Source of the DNA: JAWKWH01 sp040830725
GTDB lineage: Bacteria > Pseudomonadota > Alphaproteobacteria > Rhizobiales > Rhizobiaceae
DNA: 64,000 nucleotides
NCBI GenBank assembly: GCA_040830725.1
Contig: JBFOMG010000047.1
Span: 1 to 64,000 of the forward strand
Reading direction: 5' to 3'
Numbering within the stretch: the stretch's first letter is position 1; each line of letters starts with the position of its first letter. The notes under the pieces were generated by a model. It did no database searches and was not told where the DNA came from. It saw only the letters and a program-made list of their open reading frames with translations. This document shows positions 43,513 through 52,460 of this stretch, in pieces. Position numbers and translations under genes: made by a program.

Positions 43513-43896
43513 ATGGCTCAAGTAACCGTACAAATTGACGGCAAAGCGTACCGGATGGCCTGCGACGAAGGCCAGGAGCAGCATCTGGAAGGACTGGCGG
43601 CACAGCTTGACAAATATGTCACGCATCTGAAGTCCTCATTCGGCGAGATCGGCGATCAAAGACTGACTGTCATGGCCGGGATCATGGTCATGGATGAGTT
43701 GGCCGAGCTGCAGAAAAAGGTGCGAGGGATGGAAAGCGAAGTCGAAACGCTTCGCAAAACCCGCGACGACGCGCTGATCAAGGCGGACAAGAACGATGCC
43801 GCAGTCACCGGTGTATTGAGCGGCCTGGCTGAACGAATTGAAGCGATCGCACTGAAGCTTAGTGAAAAACCTGACGGCGGCGCCAAACCGGTCTGA
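43513..43896 (+). CDS. zapA: Cell division protein ZapA
   Basis: A 127-residue protein of the ZapA family: N-terminal beta-rich part (MAQVTVQIDGKAYRMACDEG), the segment AGIMVMDELAELQKKV and a C-terminal coiled coil. ZapA binds FtsZ and cross-links protofilaments at the Z-ring. 12 bp after the DUF4164 gene. In many proteobacteria 6S RNA follows zapA; here only 38 bp separate it from the convergent pncB, so no such RNA is present. Confidence 0.92.
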   Translation: MAQVTVQIDGKAYRMACDEGQEQHLEGLAAQLDKYVTHLKSSFGEIGDQRLTVMAGIMVMDELAELQKKVRGMESEVETLRKTRDDALIKADKNDAAVTGVLSGLAERIEAIALKLSEKPDGGAKPV

Positions 43897-43934
43897 TCCC
43901 GCAGCACTTTGGTCTCCGAGTTGGTCACAGCGTC

Positions 43935-45239
43935 CTAGACTCTGACGGCGCGCTCGACTCGGTCTTCTTCGCCGAAAATCCTTACATAGCGTTCGACTTC
44001 TGCCGCATCGCCCGTGGCCTTTCGCGGATTGTCGGACAGCTTGACCGCCTTGCGCCCATTGGCGCTGCTTACCTTGCAAACCAGCGAAATCGGATTGAGC
44101 GAATCGCCGCCATTCGGCAGGCAATCCTCGAAATCGTTGGTCAGATTGGTCCCCCAACCGAATGCCATGCGTACGCGGCCGTCAAAGTGCTCAAAGGCGC
44201 TGATGATGGTGTCAACATCGAGCCCGTCGGAGAAAACGATCAGTTTTTCGGACGGATCGCGTCCGCGTGATTTCCACCAGTTGATTATGCGTTCACCGCC
44301 ATCGATCGGTGGCGCGCTGTCGGGACGGAATCCTGTCCAGTCGGCAACCCAGTCGGGCGCGCGGCGCAGAAATGCGGCCGTACCAAATGTATCCGGCAAA
44401 ACGATCAGAAGGTTGCCACCGTACAGTTTGTTCCAGTCCTCCAACACCCGGTACGGCGATTCCAGCATGTCCTCCTCGTTATCGGCGAGTGCGGCATAGA
44501 CCATCGGAAGCTCGTGGGCGTTGGTTCCGAGCGCTTCGAGATCAGAATCCATGGCCAAAAGTACATTCGACGTACCGGTGAACGACTCGCCGATACCTTC
44601 CTTGAGTGCTTCAACGCACCAGCGCTGCCAAAGGAACGAGTGACGGCGCCGGGTGCCGAAATCCGAAATCCGGATGTCAGGCAGCTTCTTCAGCCGCTCG
44701 ACCTTGTCCCACATCTTGGCCTTGGCGCGGGCGTAGAGCACGTCCAGCGTAAACGGACCAAGCCCTTTCATCGCCGAACGCGAGCGCAGCTCATTGATGA
44801 TGGCGAGCGCGGGAATCTCCCACATCATCGTATGGGTCCAAGGGCCATGGAAATCGAGATTGAACTGCCCATCCGACACTGACAGCTCATAGTCGGGAAG
44901 TTGAAAATCTTCCAACCAAGCCAGAAACTCGGGCGAGAAAATCTGCTTGCGGCCATAAAATGTGTTACCTGCCAGCCAGATCATCTCCTTCTTGGAGAAC
45001 TGCAAGGTGCGGGCGTGGTCGAGTTGTTCACGCAGTTCAGTTTCCGAGATGTCGTCGGCGATCCTTACCGATTGCTTGCGATTGATCAGCGTGAAAGTCG
45101 CATCGACATCGCGGTGGAGTTTCCAGATCATCTGCAGCATCAACAGCTTGTAGAAATCCGTATCCAGCAAGCTGCGGACAATAGGATCCAGCTTCCAGGC
45201 ATGATTGTAAACGCGGCGCGCAATATCGGTTTTGGTCAT
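43935..45239 (-). CDS. pncB: Nicotinate phosphoribosyltransferase
   Basis: Makes nicotinate mononucleotide from nicotinate and PRPP with ATP in NAD salvage. 434 residues with LLDTDFYKLLMLQMIWKLHR, ISDFGTRRRHSFLWQRW carrying the phosphorylated histidine (about 218), GTSNVLLAM, and FSDGLDVDTI. Lies 54 bp after pncA on the same strand, so nicotinamide is deamidated and then phosphoribosylated by neighbouring genes. Cytosolic. Confidence 0.96.
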   Translation of the reverse strand: MTKTDIARRVYNHAWKLDPIVRSLLDTDFYKLLMLQMIWKLHRDVDATFTLINRKQSVRIADDISETELREQLDHARTLQFSKKEMIWLAGNTFYGRKQIFSPEFLAWLEDFQLPDYELSVSDGQFNLDFHGPWTHTMMWEIPALAIINELRSRSAMKGLGPFTLDVLYARAKAKMWDKVERLKKLPDIRISDFGTRRRHSFLWQRWCVEALKEGIGESFTGTSNVLLAMDSDLEALGTNAHELPMVYAALADNEEDMLESPYRVLEDWNKLYGGNLLIVLPDTFGTAAFLRRAPDWVADWTGFRPDSAPPIDGGERIINWWKSRGRDPSEKLIVFSDGLDVDTIISAFEHFDGRVRMAFGWGTNLTNDFEDCLPNGGDSLNPISLVCKVSSANGRKAVKLSDNPRKATGDAAEVERYVRIFGEEDRVERAVRV

Positions 45240-45293
45240 AGAAACAGTCTCTGCCGCGATCGGATCTGGCCAAGTCTGGCCGAACCGGGCCGG

Positions 45294-45893
45294 TCAGGTC
45301 AAGTTGACCCCGACATCGCGCATTGCCGCACACATGCCGTCGACCGAACCTTCAAGGTCGATCCCGCGACAGGCCGAAAGCCGAACCTCGACGTCCAGAC
45401 CGAGTTTTTTTGCGTCAAGAGCGGAAAATCCGACGCAAAAATCCGTCGCGAGTCCGACCATGGTGACTTTGCCAATGCCACGCTCGGCCAGGTAGCCACC
45501 AAGCCCGGTAGGTGTTGAGCGGTCATTTTCAAAAAATGCCGAATAGCTGTCGATTTGGCTGCGAAATCCCTTGCGGATGACAAGTTCAGCTGTGGTCCAC
45601 TGCAGGTGTGAATGAAACTCCGCACCGGGCGTCCCCTGGATACAGTGGTCCGGCCACAAGGTCTGTTCACCGTAGGGCATGGTAACCGTCTCAAAAGGAT
45701 TCTTGCCCTCATGGCTTGAAGCAAAGCTGGAATGGCCCGCCGGATGCCAGTCCTGCGTCAGCACAACATGCTCAAACTGCGCGATCAAACCGTTGATTTC
45801 AGGGACGATTTCATCGCCGCCTGGAACCGCCAGCGCACCGCCGGGACAGAAATCATTCTGGACGTCGATAACAATGAGCGCGGTGTCGGACAT
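45294..45893 (-). CDS. pncA: Nicotinamidase
   Basis: Cysteine hydrolase that converts nicotinamide to nicotinate. 199 residues from ATG 45893 (an in-frame ATG at 45902 adds three). Catalytic Asp in VIDVQNDFCPGG, metal-ligand segment TQDWHPAGHSSF, DHCIQGTPGAEFH, and the nucleophile in GLATDFCVGFSALDA (Cys about 144-148). Operon with pncB. Cytosolic. Confidence 0.95.
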   Translation of the reverse strand: MSDTALIVIDVQNDFCPGGALAVPGGDEIVPEINGLIAQFEHVVLTQDWHPAGHSSFASSHEGKNPFETVTMPYGEQTLWPDHCIQGTPGAEFHSHLQWTTAELVIRKGFRSQIDSYSAFFENDRSTPTGLGGYLAERGIGKVTMVGLATDFCVGFSALDAKKLGLDVEVRLSACRGIDLEGSVDGMCAAMRDVGVNLT

Positions 45894-45979
45894 GGTCGGC
45901 ATTCCGGATCTGATTGGAGTGTCTGCGACCTTCCGATATCAGGATTGCAACGTCAACTCTGTCTTCCGGCACTCCATAA

Positions 45980-46561
45980 TCAAGTCGCCGGAAGACGAGA
46001 TTCGACTTCCCCTGCAATCTGATCCAGTGCCGGGATCTCTGTTCGCATCCTGTCAAGCAGAGTGTTCAACGCCCGGTCTTCGCGCGCCATCGGCATCAGC
46101 GGTTCGAGTGCGTAGAGCTGGGCCTCGTAGCGGATATCCGGGTAGTTCGCGGCGATCTCGCCGATAATTTCCTCGGTCTCAATTCCTTCAGCCGCCATCC
46201 GTATCATCAATTCAATCGCATTGCCCTGGGTCCAGTCATAAGGACCCCAGGCAATTGCGCGCAGAAACGGGATCGCCTCCGACTTCAACTGATAGATCAG
46301 TTCAAATATTGCGAACTGGCACGATGACAACCACCCGCCGAGCCCATGCTTGCGATGATCGTATTCGGGCGGCTCCGGAGGCGGCGAATGAAAGCGGCTT
46401 TGCAGGTAGTCCAGGTCTTCCACCTCGATTCCTGCTGCCAATTCACGCGCAAGGTTCTGGAATTCTTTTCGTTTCATACCGGTCAGCACACCGGAAGCCA
46501 ACTCGCTGATTGCTGCGTCCGGGTCGAAGCTCGGTTCTTCCAGATGGGAATCGGTATCCAT
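45980..46561 (-). CDS. Hypothetical 193-residue acidic helical protein
   Basis: No family recognised. It is mostly helical, without signal peptide or membrane segment, with SELASGVLTGMKRKEFQNLA, an aromatic central part (HGLGGWLSSCQFAIFELIYQ) and IAWGPYDWTQGNAIELMIRM followed by an acidic region. The pattern of short helices could be HEAT-like repeats, but this is not certain. Start 46561 has GAGG 9 bp ahead. It lies 67 bp after uup and 86 bp before pncA on the minus strand. Confidence 0.7.
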   Translation of the reverse strand: MDTDSHLEEPSFDPDAAISELASGVLTGMKRKEFQNLARELAAGIEVEDLDYLQSRFHSPPPEPPEYDHRKHGLGGWLSSCQFAIFELIYQLKSEAIPFLRAIAWGPYDWTQGNAIELMIRMAAEGIETEEIIGEIAANYPDIRYEAQLYALEPLMPMAREDRALNTLLDRMRTEIPALDQIAGEVESRLPAT

Positions 46562-46628
46562 TTGATTGGCCTCACACTTGCGAACGAAGCGCATTCGCAT
46601 CCAATTTTGGCGGCAAAATGTGCTGTTG

Positions 46629-48440
46629 CTACGAGCGTTCCAATTCCTCCCGCAACATTTCAAGCTCGAGCCATTCTTCTTCGGCGGCCGTCAGTTCGTT
46701 GCGTTTGGCATCAAGTTGTGCCGCAGTAGCGTTGAATGTTTGCACATCTGTTTCATACAAATTCGGGTTGGCCAATATTGCTTCCAATTCTGCAATGTCA
46801 GCCGCAAGTGCTTCCATTCTATGCGGCAAGGTTTCCAGCGCGTATTTCTGCTTGTAGGAGAGTTTTTTCGAGACTGGCTTGTCCGGTCGAGACAGCACCG
46901 GGCCCGGTTCGCCGCGCCTCTTTCGTTCGACGGGCTGGCGCTTTGTGGGCACGCTGCCACGCTGCGCCAGCATGTCGGTGTATCCGCCGGCGTATTGCAG
47001 CCACCGTCCTTTGCCATCAGGGGCGATGATCGCGGTGACGGTCCGGTCAAGAAAATCGCGGTCGTGGCTGACCAGAAGCACCGTGCCGGCGTAACCCGCA
47101 ACCATCTCCTGAAGCAGATCGAGCGTTTCCATGTCGAGGTCGTTTGTTGGCTCATCGAGTACGAGCACATTGGACGGTTTGGCCAAAATGCCCGCGAGCA
47201 GCAGACGGGCCCTCTCGCCACCCGACAGCTCGCGAACCGGCGTGCCGGCCTGTTCGGGGCCGAACAGGAAGTCCTTCATATAGGAAATGACGTGCTTTTT
47301 CTGATCGCCGACAGCAACTTGGTCGCTGCGCCCACCGGTCAGCGCGTCGGACAAGGACTGGTCCGGATCGAGCTGGTCCCGGCGCTGGTCGAGCGTCGCG
47401 ATTTCGAGATTGGCACCGTGGCGGACGCTGCCATCGTCAGGCGTCTGTTTGCCGATCAGCATGTTCAGCAGCGTTGTCTTGCCGGCGCCGTTCGGGCCGA
47501 CAAGACCTATGCGGTCGCCACGCTGGATCCGGATCGAGAAATCGCGGACCAACTGGTTGGTGTCAAACACCTTGGAAATGTCCTTCGCCTCGATGACCAG
47601 CTTGCCTGCCTCCCGCGCCTGGCTCGCTTCCAGTTTTGCTGCTCCGGTCGGGCGTGAGCGATTGCGGTAGGCCTCCCGCATTGCCTGCAACTCACCAAGC
47701 CGGCGCATGTTGCGCTTTCGCCGCGCCGTAACGCCGTAACGCAACCAATGCTCCTCGCGGACGATTTTGCGGCCGAGTTTGTGGGCGTCACGCTCTTCTT
47801 CCTCCAACAGTTTGTCACGCCACTCCTCAAAGTGCGCAAATCCTTTGTCGAGTTGCCGTGTTCGGCCGCGGTCAAGCCAAACGGTCGAGCGCGTGACATT
47901 ATCGAGAAACCGCCGGTCGTGGGAAATGACAACGATGGCGCTGGAGATGCGGTTCAGCTCAGTTTCCAGCCATTCAATTGTCGTCAGATCGAGATGGTTG
48001 GTCGGTTCGTCCAGCAGCAGAATGTCGGGCTGCGGTGCGAGAACAAGCGCGAGTGCCGCGCGCCGGGCCTCCCCTCCTGACAAGGTCTCAGGGCTCTGTC
48101 CGGCCGTCAGATCGAGATGCTCAATCAAATAATCGACCCGATAGGGATCATCGGCCGGACCAAGGCCGGAAGCGACGAAGGAGTGAACGTCGGCATGTCC
48201 GGACATATCGGGTTGCTGTTCGAGATAGCGGATTGTTGTACCGGGTTGGCGAAACACCACTCCATCCTGCGGCTCTACAATTCCGGCGGCGATCTTGAGC
48301 AATGTCGACTTACCGGACCCGTTTCGGCCGACCAGGGCTATCCTGTCACCGGCTGAGGCCATAAGCGATGCACCGTCGAGTAGAGCCGGGCCACCGAAGG
48401 TCAATTTGACACCATCAAGATTGAGAATTGGCGGTGCCAT
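46629..48440 (-). CDS. uup: ABC-F ATPase Uup
   Basis: A soluble 603-residue protein with two ABC domains and no membrane part. Domain 1: GRNGSGKSTLLKI, LSGGEARRAALALVLAPQPD, ILLLDEPTNHLD. Linker of the ABC-F type with an arginine/lysine-rich arm (RYGVTARRKRNMRRLGELQA). Domain 2: GPNGAGKTTLLNM, LSGGERARLLLAGILA, VLVLDEPTNDLD. A C-terminal coiled coil (LETLPHRMEALAADIAELEA onward) is the Uup mark. ABC-F proteins act on ribosomes; Uup is linked to ribosome function and transposon excision in E. coli. Its ATG directly abuts the left inverted repeat of the 515-bp element, so its promoter and ribosome site must lie inside that element; no Shine-Dalgarno is visible. Confidence 0.93.
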   Translation of the reverse strand: MAPPILNLDGVKLTFGGPALLDGASLMASAGDRIALVGRNGSGKSTLLKIAAGIVEPQDGVVFRQPGTTIRYLEQQPDMSGHADVHSFVASGLGPADDPYRVDYLIEHLDLTAGQSPETLSGGEARRAALALVLAPQPDILLLDEPTNHLDLTTIEWLETELNRISSAIVVISHDRRFLDNVTRSTVWLDRGRTRQLDKGFAHFEEWRDKLLEEEERDAHKLGRKIVREEHWLRYGVTARRKRNMRRLGELQAMREAYRNRSRPTGAAKLEASQAREAGKLVIEAKDISKVFDTNQLVRDFSIRIQRGDRIGLVGPNGAGKTTLLNMLIGKQTPDDGSVRHGANLEIATLDQRRDQLDPDQSLSDALTGGRSDQVAVGDQKKHVISYMKDFLFGPEQAGTPVRELSGGERARLLLAGILAKPSNVLVLDEPTNDLDMETLDLLQEMVAGYAGTVLLVSHDRDFLDRTVTAIIAPDGKGRWLQYAGGYTDMLAQRGSVPTKRQPVERKRRGEPGPVLSRPDKPVSKKLSYKQKYALETLPHRMEALAADIAELEAILANPNLYETDVQTFNATAAQLDAKRNELTAAEEEWLELEMLREELERS

Positions 48441-48566
48441 TAGAGCGTATCTTGTTTAAATGGAATCGTTTGAACGCAGGAAATTTGGGTCCCGGCCAGG
48501 AGCGTGGGGCGACGCGGTGTAAACATCGTTAGCATCGCGCGACGACGCTCGGGGCGCAAAGAACCT

Positions 48567-48679
48567 AAGGCGTTTCGTGGTTTCTTTGAACAACGACATC
48601 GCCCTTCACAGCTTGGAACCGTCGAAGCATTGTTCGCCGCATGGCCTGCGGCCGGGCGACAATGCCTGAGTTGAAACGA
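48567..48679. repeat. 113-bp double-hairpin repeat, copy 1
   Basis: First half GGCGTTTCGTGGTT/ AACAACGACATCGCC is an imperfect hairpin; second half pairs GCATTGTTCGCC with GGGCGACAATGC. Aligns over its full length with copies at 48795-48907 and 57046-57158. Confidence 0.75.
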
Positions 48680-48794
48680 TTGCGGATATCCAAGATTTTT
48701 CAACAGTTTGGGCCTTTCCCTGCTTGGCGGTCTTTTCCGCGTCAGCTTTGTCGAAATCCTCGCACGATGTTCACATCGTACTGCGGTATTCTCC

Positions 48795-48907
48795 AAGGCG
48801 TTTTGCGGTTTCTTTGAACCGCAACAACGCCCCTGACCGCTTGGCACTACCGAAGGCATTTTCGCGCGGCTGACGCCGGTAAAGCGAAAAATGCCCGAGC
48901 TGACACG
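48795..48907. repeat. 113-bp double-hairpin repeat, copy 2
   Basis: Best-paired copy. Hairpin 1: GGCGTT-TT-GCGGTT, loop TCTTTG, AACCGC-AAC-AACGCC. Hairpin 2: GGCATTTTCGC and GCGAAAAATGCC enclosing a GC-rich loop. Same orientation as copy 1, 228 bp apart start to start. Confidence 0.78.
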
Positions 48908-48952
48908 CAAAATCCCAGCCATCAATCTGTTTCCATTTAAACAAGACACGCT

Positions 48953-49585
48953 CTAGTTCGCGACCTGGGCCACAAGAAGCGCGATGCCGCTTCCGAGACT
49001 GATTTCCAGCTTGCCAATGACCTCGTTTGAAAGGGTAAGCGATGAACCCAGCGCAATATCGACATTTTCCAGCGGCCATTTGACACCGGTGATCGTCAGA
49101 TCGGCAAGATCGGAGAATCCGATCAGGCTGAACAGCGTGTCCGGCTCAAACTCGAACTGATGTTTCCCCGCCAGCAGCGGATATCCCTCCTGGACACCAT
49201 CTGACAGCGTCGTCTTGATCTTTCTGCCTGCAAGCGCCAACGCCATGGTTTTGTGCAGTAGCGCGTGGTCCGCACGCCTGCCGCCAAATGCTCCAACCAG
49301 AAGCAACTCTCCGGCGCCCCGTTCCAGCGCCTCATTGACCGCAATCTCACCGTCCGTTGCATCCTTGTCCTGGGGATAGGGAATGCGAGGAATGCCGGTG
49401 AACTGTTCGGGCACAGCCATCGGTGCGGAATCGAAATCGCCAAGCCATACCTCCGGGAGCAGGGACAGCGGGTCTGCATGGCGAACACCGCCATCTGCGG
49501 CAATGACTCGGCAATCCTCGACCTGGCTCTTCAGGCGGGCTGTCGGCGTCATGTCGCCATCTAGCAGGATGACAAAACGGATCAT
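48953..49585 (-). CDS. thiN: Thiamine diphosphokinase
   Basis: Phosphorylates thiamine directly to thiamine diphosphate with ATP (yeast/Bacillus-type enzyme), suiting a cell that imports thiamine. 210 residues with LLDGDMTPTARLKSQ, VIAADGGVRHADPL, EVWLGDFDSAP, YPQDKDATDGEIAVNEALER, GAFGGRRADHALLH and a C-terminal beta region (SLIGFSDLADLTITGVKWPL). Its stop codon (48953-48955) is formed by the outer end of the 515-bp element. Divergent from the TPP-riboswitch-controlled thiBPQ, so transport and activation of thiamine are neighbours. Confidence 0.93.
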   Translation of the reverse strand: MIRFVILLDGDMTPTARLKSQVEDCRVIAADGGVRHADPLSLLPEVWLGDFDSAPMAVPEQFTGIPRIPYPQDKDATDGEIAVNEALERGAGELLLVGAFGGRRADHALLHKTMALALAGRKIKTTLSDGVQEGYPLLAGKHQFEFEPDTLFSLIGFSDLADLTITGVKWPLENVDIALGSSLTLSNEVIGKLEISLGSGIALLVAQVAN

Positions 49586-49654
49586 GCCGCCGCTCTATCA
49601 CGTGCTTCAGCAGGGTCAAATGGCTCTTGCCAGCCACCAATCACAGGTTTAGGT

Positions 49655-49770
49655 TCCGTTTCGCTCTAACGGGGTGCCGGAGGCGTCGCCTCCCGGCTGA
49701 GAGACCAGCGCAATTTGCAAGGTCAACCCGCAGAACCTGATCCGGTTTGTACCGGCGGAGGGATTAGATG
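49655..49770 (+). promoter_or_regulatory. TPP riboswitch (THI element) upstream of thiBPQ
   Basis: Clear consensus: GGGGTGCC (49671), GGCTGAGA (49695), then an arm with ACCC and GAACCTGATCCGG (49733), and ACCGGCGGAGGGATTAG (49751). This is the thiamine-pyrophosphate aptamer. It lies 55 bp before the thiB start on the same strand and should turn thiBPQ off when TPP is high. No obvious terminator follows, so translational control at the GGAGG of thiB is more likely. Confidence 0.97.
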
Positions 49771-49824
49771 CTTCCTTGAAAAAGGCGCTTCGATCTTTCC
49801 ATTCACGAAACGAAGGAGGCGCCG

Positions 49825-50829
49825 ATGCGCATTGAAACCATTGTCTGTTCAGCAGCACTCGCACTTGCGGTGATTACGCAACATGTCCAGGCCAGCGAAA
49901 AACTAACGATTTACACCTATGAGAGCTTCACTGCCGACTGGGGTCCGGGGCCTCAGGTGGAAAAAGCTTTTGAGGCGGAATGCGGTTGCGATCTCGAATT
50001 TGTTTCCGTGGCCGACGGCGTTGCGCTGCTGAACCGGCTGAAGATTGAAGGCGAGTCAACCAAGGCTGATATCGTGCTTGGTCTCGACACAAACCTGACC
50101 GCAGAGGCAAAGGCGTCCGGACTGTTCGCGCCGCATGGAATTGATATGGGCAATGTGTCGGTTCCGGGCGGTTGGAGCGACGATACATTCGTTCCGTACG
50201 ACTTCGGTCATTTTGCGGTCATTTACGACACGGAAAAGATCTCGACGCCACCTGCGAGCTTGAAAGAATTGGTTGCGCAATCCGGTGATACGAAAATCGC
50301 CATACAGGATCCGCGCACATCTACGCCCGGACTTGGCCTGGTGCTGTGGATGCGTTCGGTCTTCGGAGACGATGCACCGGCCGCATGGGCTGATTTGAAA
50401 GACACGATACTGACCGTCACACCGGGGTGGTCGGAAGCCTACGGCCTGTTTACCAGCGGCGAGGTGGAAATGGTTTTGTCGTATACGACTTCGCCTGCCT
50501 ACCACATGATTGCCGAAAGTTCGGAGCGTTATCAGGCAGCAACTTTCGACGAAGGGCACTACATGCAAATCGAGGTTGCGGGAATAACGTCACAAGGTGC
50601 GGACAATTCGCTTTCCGCGAGGTTTCTTGCTTTCATGACCGGTCCCGGTTTTCAGGACGTCATTCCTGAAACGAACTGGATGTTTCCGGCGGGAAAGATC
50701 GAAAAACCGCTCAATCCGGTATTTGATACGCTGGTCAAACCTTCCAAAACACTGCTGTTCAGCCCGGAAGAGGTTGCCGCAAACCGCAGGGACTGGGTTG
50801 AGGAGTGGCTTGAGGTCATGGGCCGCTGA
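49825..50829 (+). CDS. thiB: Thiamine ABC transporter periplasmic binding protein
   Basis: A 334-residue periplasmic receptor: signal peptide MRIETIVCSAALALAVITQH ending QASEK, then LTIYTYESFTADWGPGPQVE and YDFGHFAVIYD typical of ThiB/TbpA. WMFPAGKIEKPLNPVFDTL lies near the C-terminus. GGAGG is 7 bp ahead of ATG. First gene after the TPP riboswitch. Confidence 0.95.
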   Translation: MRIETIVCSAALALAVITQHVQASEKLTIYTYESFTADWGPGPQVEKAFEAECGCDLEFVSVADGVALLNRLKIEGESTKADIVLGLDTNLTAEAKASGLFAPHGIDMGNVSVPGGWSDDTFVPYDFGHFAVIYDTEKISTPPASLKELVAQSGDTKIAIQDPRTSTPGLGLVLWMRSVFGDDAPAAWADLKDTILTVTPGWSEAYGLFTSGEVEMVLSYTTSPAYHMIAESSERYQAATFDEGHYMQIEVAGITSQGADNSLSARFLAFMTGPGFQDVIPETNWMFPAGKIEKPLNPVFDTLVKPSKTLLFSPEEVAANRRDWVEEWLEVMGR

Positions 50830-50885
50830 GAACCGTTACCCACACAAGCTTTGCCGCTCGTCCGGTTTCCGGGCGCTGGGCCGGC

Positions 50886-52460
50886 ATGGCTGCAATCCTT
50901 CTATTGGCGCTGCTGTGCGGCGGCGCCTTTGCCGGGCTGGCCTATGAAGCCGTTGCCGGCGGATCCCGAAGCTCCGCGATATCGAATTCGCGCATTTTCG
51001 GCGTGGTCCGGTTCACCTTGTTTCAAGCGATCTTTTCCACTTTGCTTTCAGTTGTTCCGGCGCTTCTGGTGGCACGGGCTCTCTCGCGGCATGACCGGTT
51101 CTTTGGACGCGAATTGCTCCTTCGCCTTTTCGCGGTGCCGCAAGCGCTGCCGGCAATCGTGGCGGCACTGGGTGTTTTAGCGCTTTATGGCCGCGGCGGT
51201 TTGCTGGCGGAGCCGCTCGGCCATTTGGTGGAAGGGCGCTGGCCGGGAATCTACGGGCTTTCGGGAATCCTGATTGCCCATGTGTTTTTCAATCTGCCTT
51301 TGGCCGTGCGGCTGTTTTATGAAGCGCTGCAGACAATTCCCCACGACCACTGGCGCATAGCCGGACAACTCGGAATGGGCGGGTTTGCGCAGTGGCGGTT
51401 TATCGAATGGCCGGTTCTCAGACGCGCGGCTCCCAGCATCGCCGGTTTGGTTTTCATGTTGTGTGTAACTTCTTTCGCCATTGTTTTGACATTGGGCGGG
51501 GGTCCGGCTGCAACAACGCTGGAAGTCGCAATTTACCAAGCGTTGCGTTTTGATTTTGATCCGTTTGCGGCCGTGGTTCTGACATTGCTTCAACTCGCAT
51601 TGACGCTTGCCATCATTGCCGGTCTGGCCTTGCTGGGCGGACGATATGCGGAGTTTGCGAGCCTATCGATCGTGTCGCGGCGATATGTGCAACCGAAGGC
51701 GTTCGAAGCCATTGCCAACATCTTGCTGGTGGTTTTGGCGGCTTTATTTGTGCTTGCGCCCATGATTGCAGTAGTGATTTCCGGGCTGAAGTCCGAGCTC
51801 GGGAGGCTCGTCAGCGAAAGTTCGGTGCAACGTGCGGCGCTGACCAGCCTGGTCCTGGCGTTCCTTTCGGCCTGTCTGGCAGTATCACTTTCGTTCGGTT
51901 TGGTCTCGACGCGCAAACGGCTTGAGATGTTGCGGCGCAACGCTGGTTCAGCCACTCTTGCCGAAAGGCTGTGCGATGGCGGCGCGTCAATGATTTTGGT
52001 GGTCCCGCCCATTGTGATCGGTGCGGGATGGTTTGTGCTCGCGCGTCACGCTGGCGACGTCTTTGCAATAGCGCCGGTCATGGTCGTAACTGTCAATGCG
52101 GCAATGGCAATGCCGTTTGTGGTGCGCACAATACGCCCGTCCTTCGATGCTGCGGCAGAACGGCATGACCGGCTCGCTGCGTCTTTGGGAATGACCGGCT
52201 GGTACCGGTTTCGACTGGTCGACTGGCCGGCGATGCGGGTTTCGCTATTGTCCGGTTTCGCGTTCGCCATGGCCTTGTCTCTGGGTGACCTTGGTGTCAT
52301 CGCTCTGTTCGGCAGCGATTCGCTCCAAACAATGCCCTACCTGCTGCTCTCGAGGATGAGCAGCTACAGGACTGCTGATGCCGCCGGTTTGGCGTTGATT
52401 CTGGCTGCATTGAGTTTTGCCCTGATGTCGCTGGCCGGCAGAGCCAGGAGCGGCCAATGA
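50886..52460 (+). CDS. thiP: Thiamine ABC transporter permease
   Basis: A 524-residue membrane protein made of two fused permease halves, each with the inner-membrane coupling motif (first half HDHWRIAGQLGMGGFAQWRF; second half HDRLAASLGMTGWYRFRLVD). About twelve helices. ATG 50886 is the first usual start after the thiB stop; the frame is open back to 50826 but holds only a CTG there, so initiation may be less simple than shown. Overlaps thiQ by ATGA. Confidence 0.94.
   Translation: MAAILLLALLCGGAFAGLAYEAVAGGSRSSAISNSRIFGVVRFTLFQAIFSTLLSVVPALLVARALSRHDRFFGRELLLRLFAVPQALPAIVAALGVLALYGRGGLLAEPLGHLVEGRWPGIYGLSGILIAHVFFNLPLAVRLFYEALQTIPHDHWRIAGQLGMGGFAQWRFIEWPVLRRAAPSIAGLVFMLCVTSFAIVLTLGGGPAATTLEVAIYQALRFDFDPFAAVVLTLLQLALTLAIIAGLALLGGRYAEFASLSIVSRRYVQPKAFEAIANILLVVLAALFVLAPMIAVVISGLKSELGRLVSESSVQRAALTSLVLAFLSACLAVSLSFGLVSTRKRLEMLRRNAGSATLAERLCDGGASMILVVPPIVIGAGWFVLARHAGDVFAIAPVMVVTVNAAMAMPFVVRTIRPSFDAAAERHDRLAASLGMTGWYRFRLVDWPAMRVSLLSGFAFAMALSLGDLGVIALFGSDSLQTMPYLLLSRMSSYRTADAAGLALILAALSFALMSLAGRARSGQ

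Larger units (their letters stand above)
48441..48955. mobile_element. 515-bp non-coding element with 25-bp terminal inverted repeats and TA flanks
   Basis: Left end 48441-48465 begins TAGAGCGTATCTTGTTTAAA; right end 48931-48955 is its inverse with one mismatch in 25. Both ends carry TA, compatible with a TA target duplication as made by IS630/Tc1-mariner-type transposases, but no transposase gene is inside. The interior holds two head-to-tail copies of a 113-bp double-hairpin repeat. A 169-codon frame crosses it on the minus strand but consists of the repeats and is not believed. It exactly fills the space between the uup start and the thiN stop. Likely a MITE or rhizobial mosaic element; the class is inferred. 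Confidence 0.7.

Noticed and set aside
43897..43934. Possible 6S RNA after zapA
   Set aside because: Only 38 bp separate zapA from pncB, far too short for 6S RNA.
48440..48949. 169-codon minus-strand frame between uup and thiN
   Set aside because: It runs through the 515-bp repeat element, begins and ends in the terminal repeats and has no protein-like composition; the repeated hairpins explain it.
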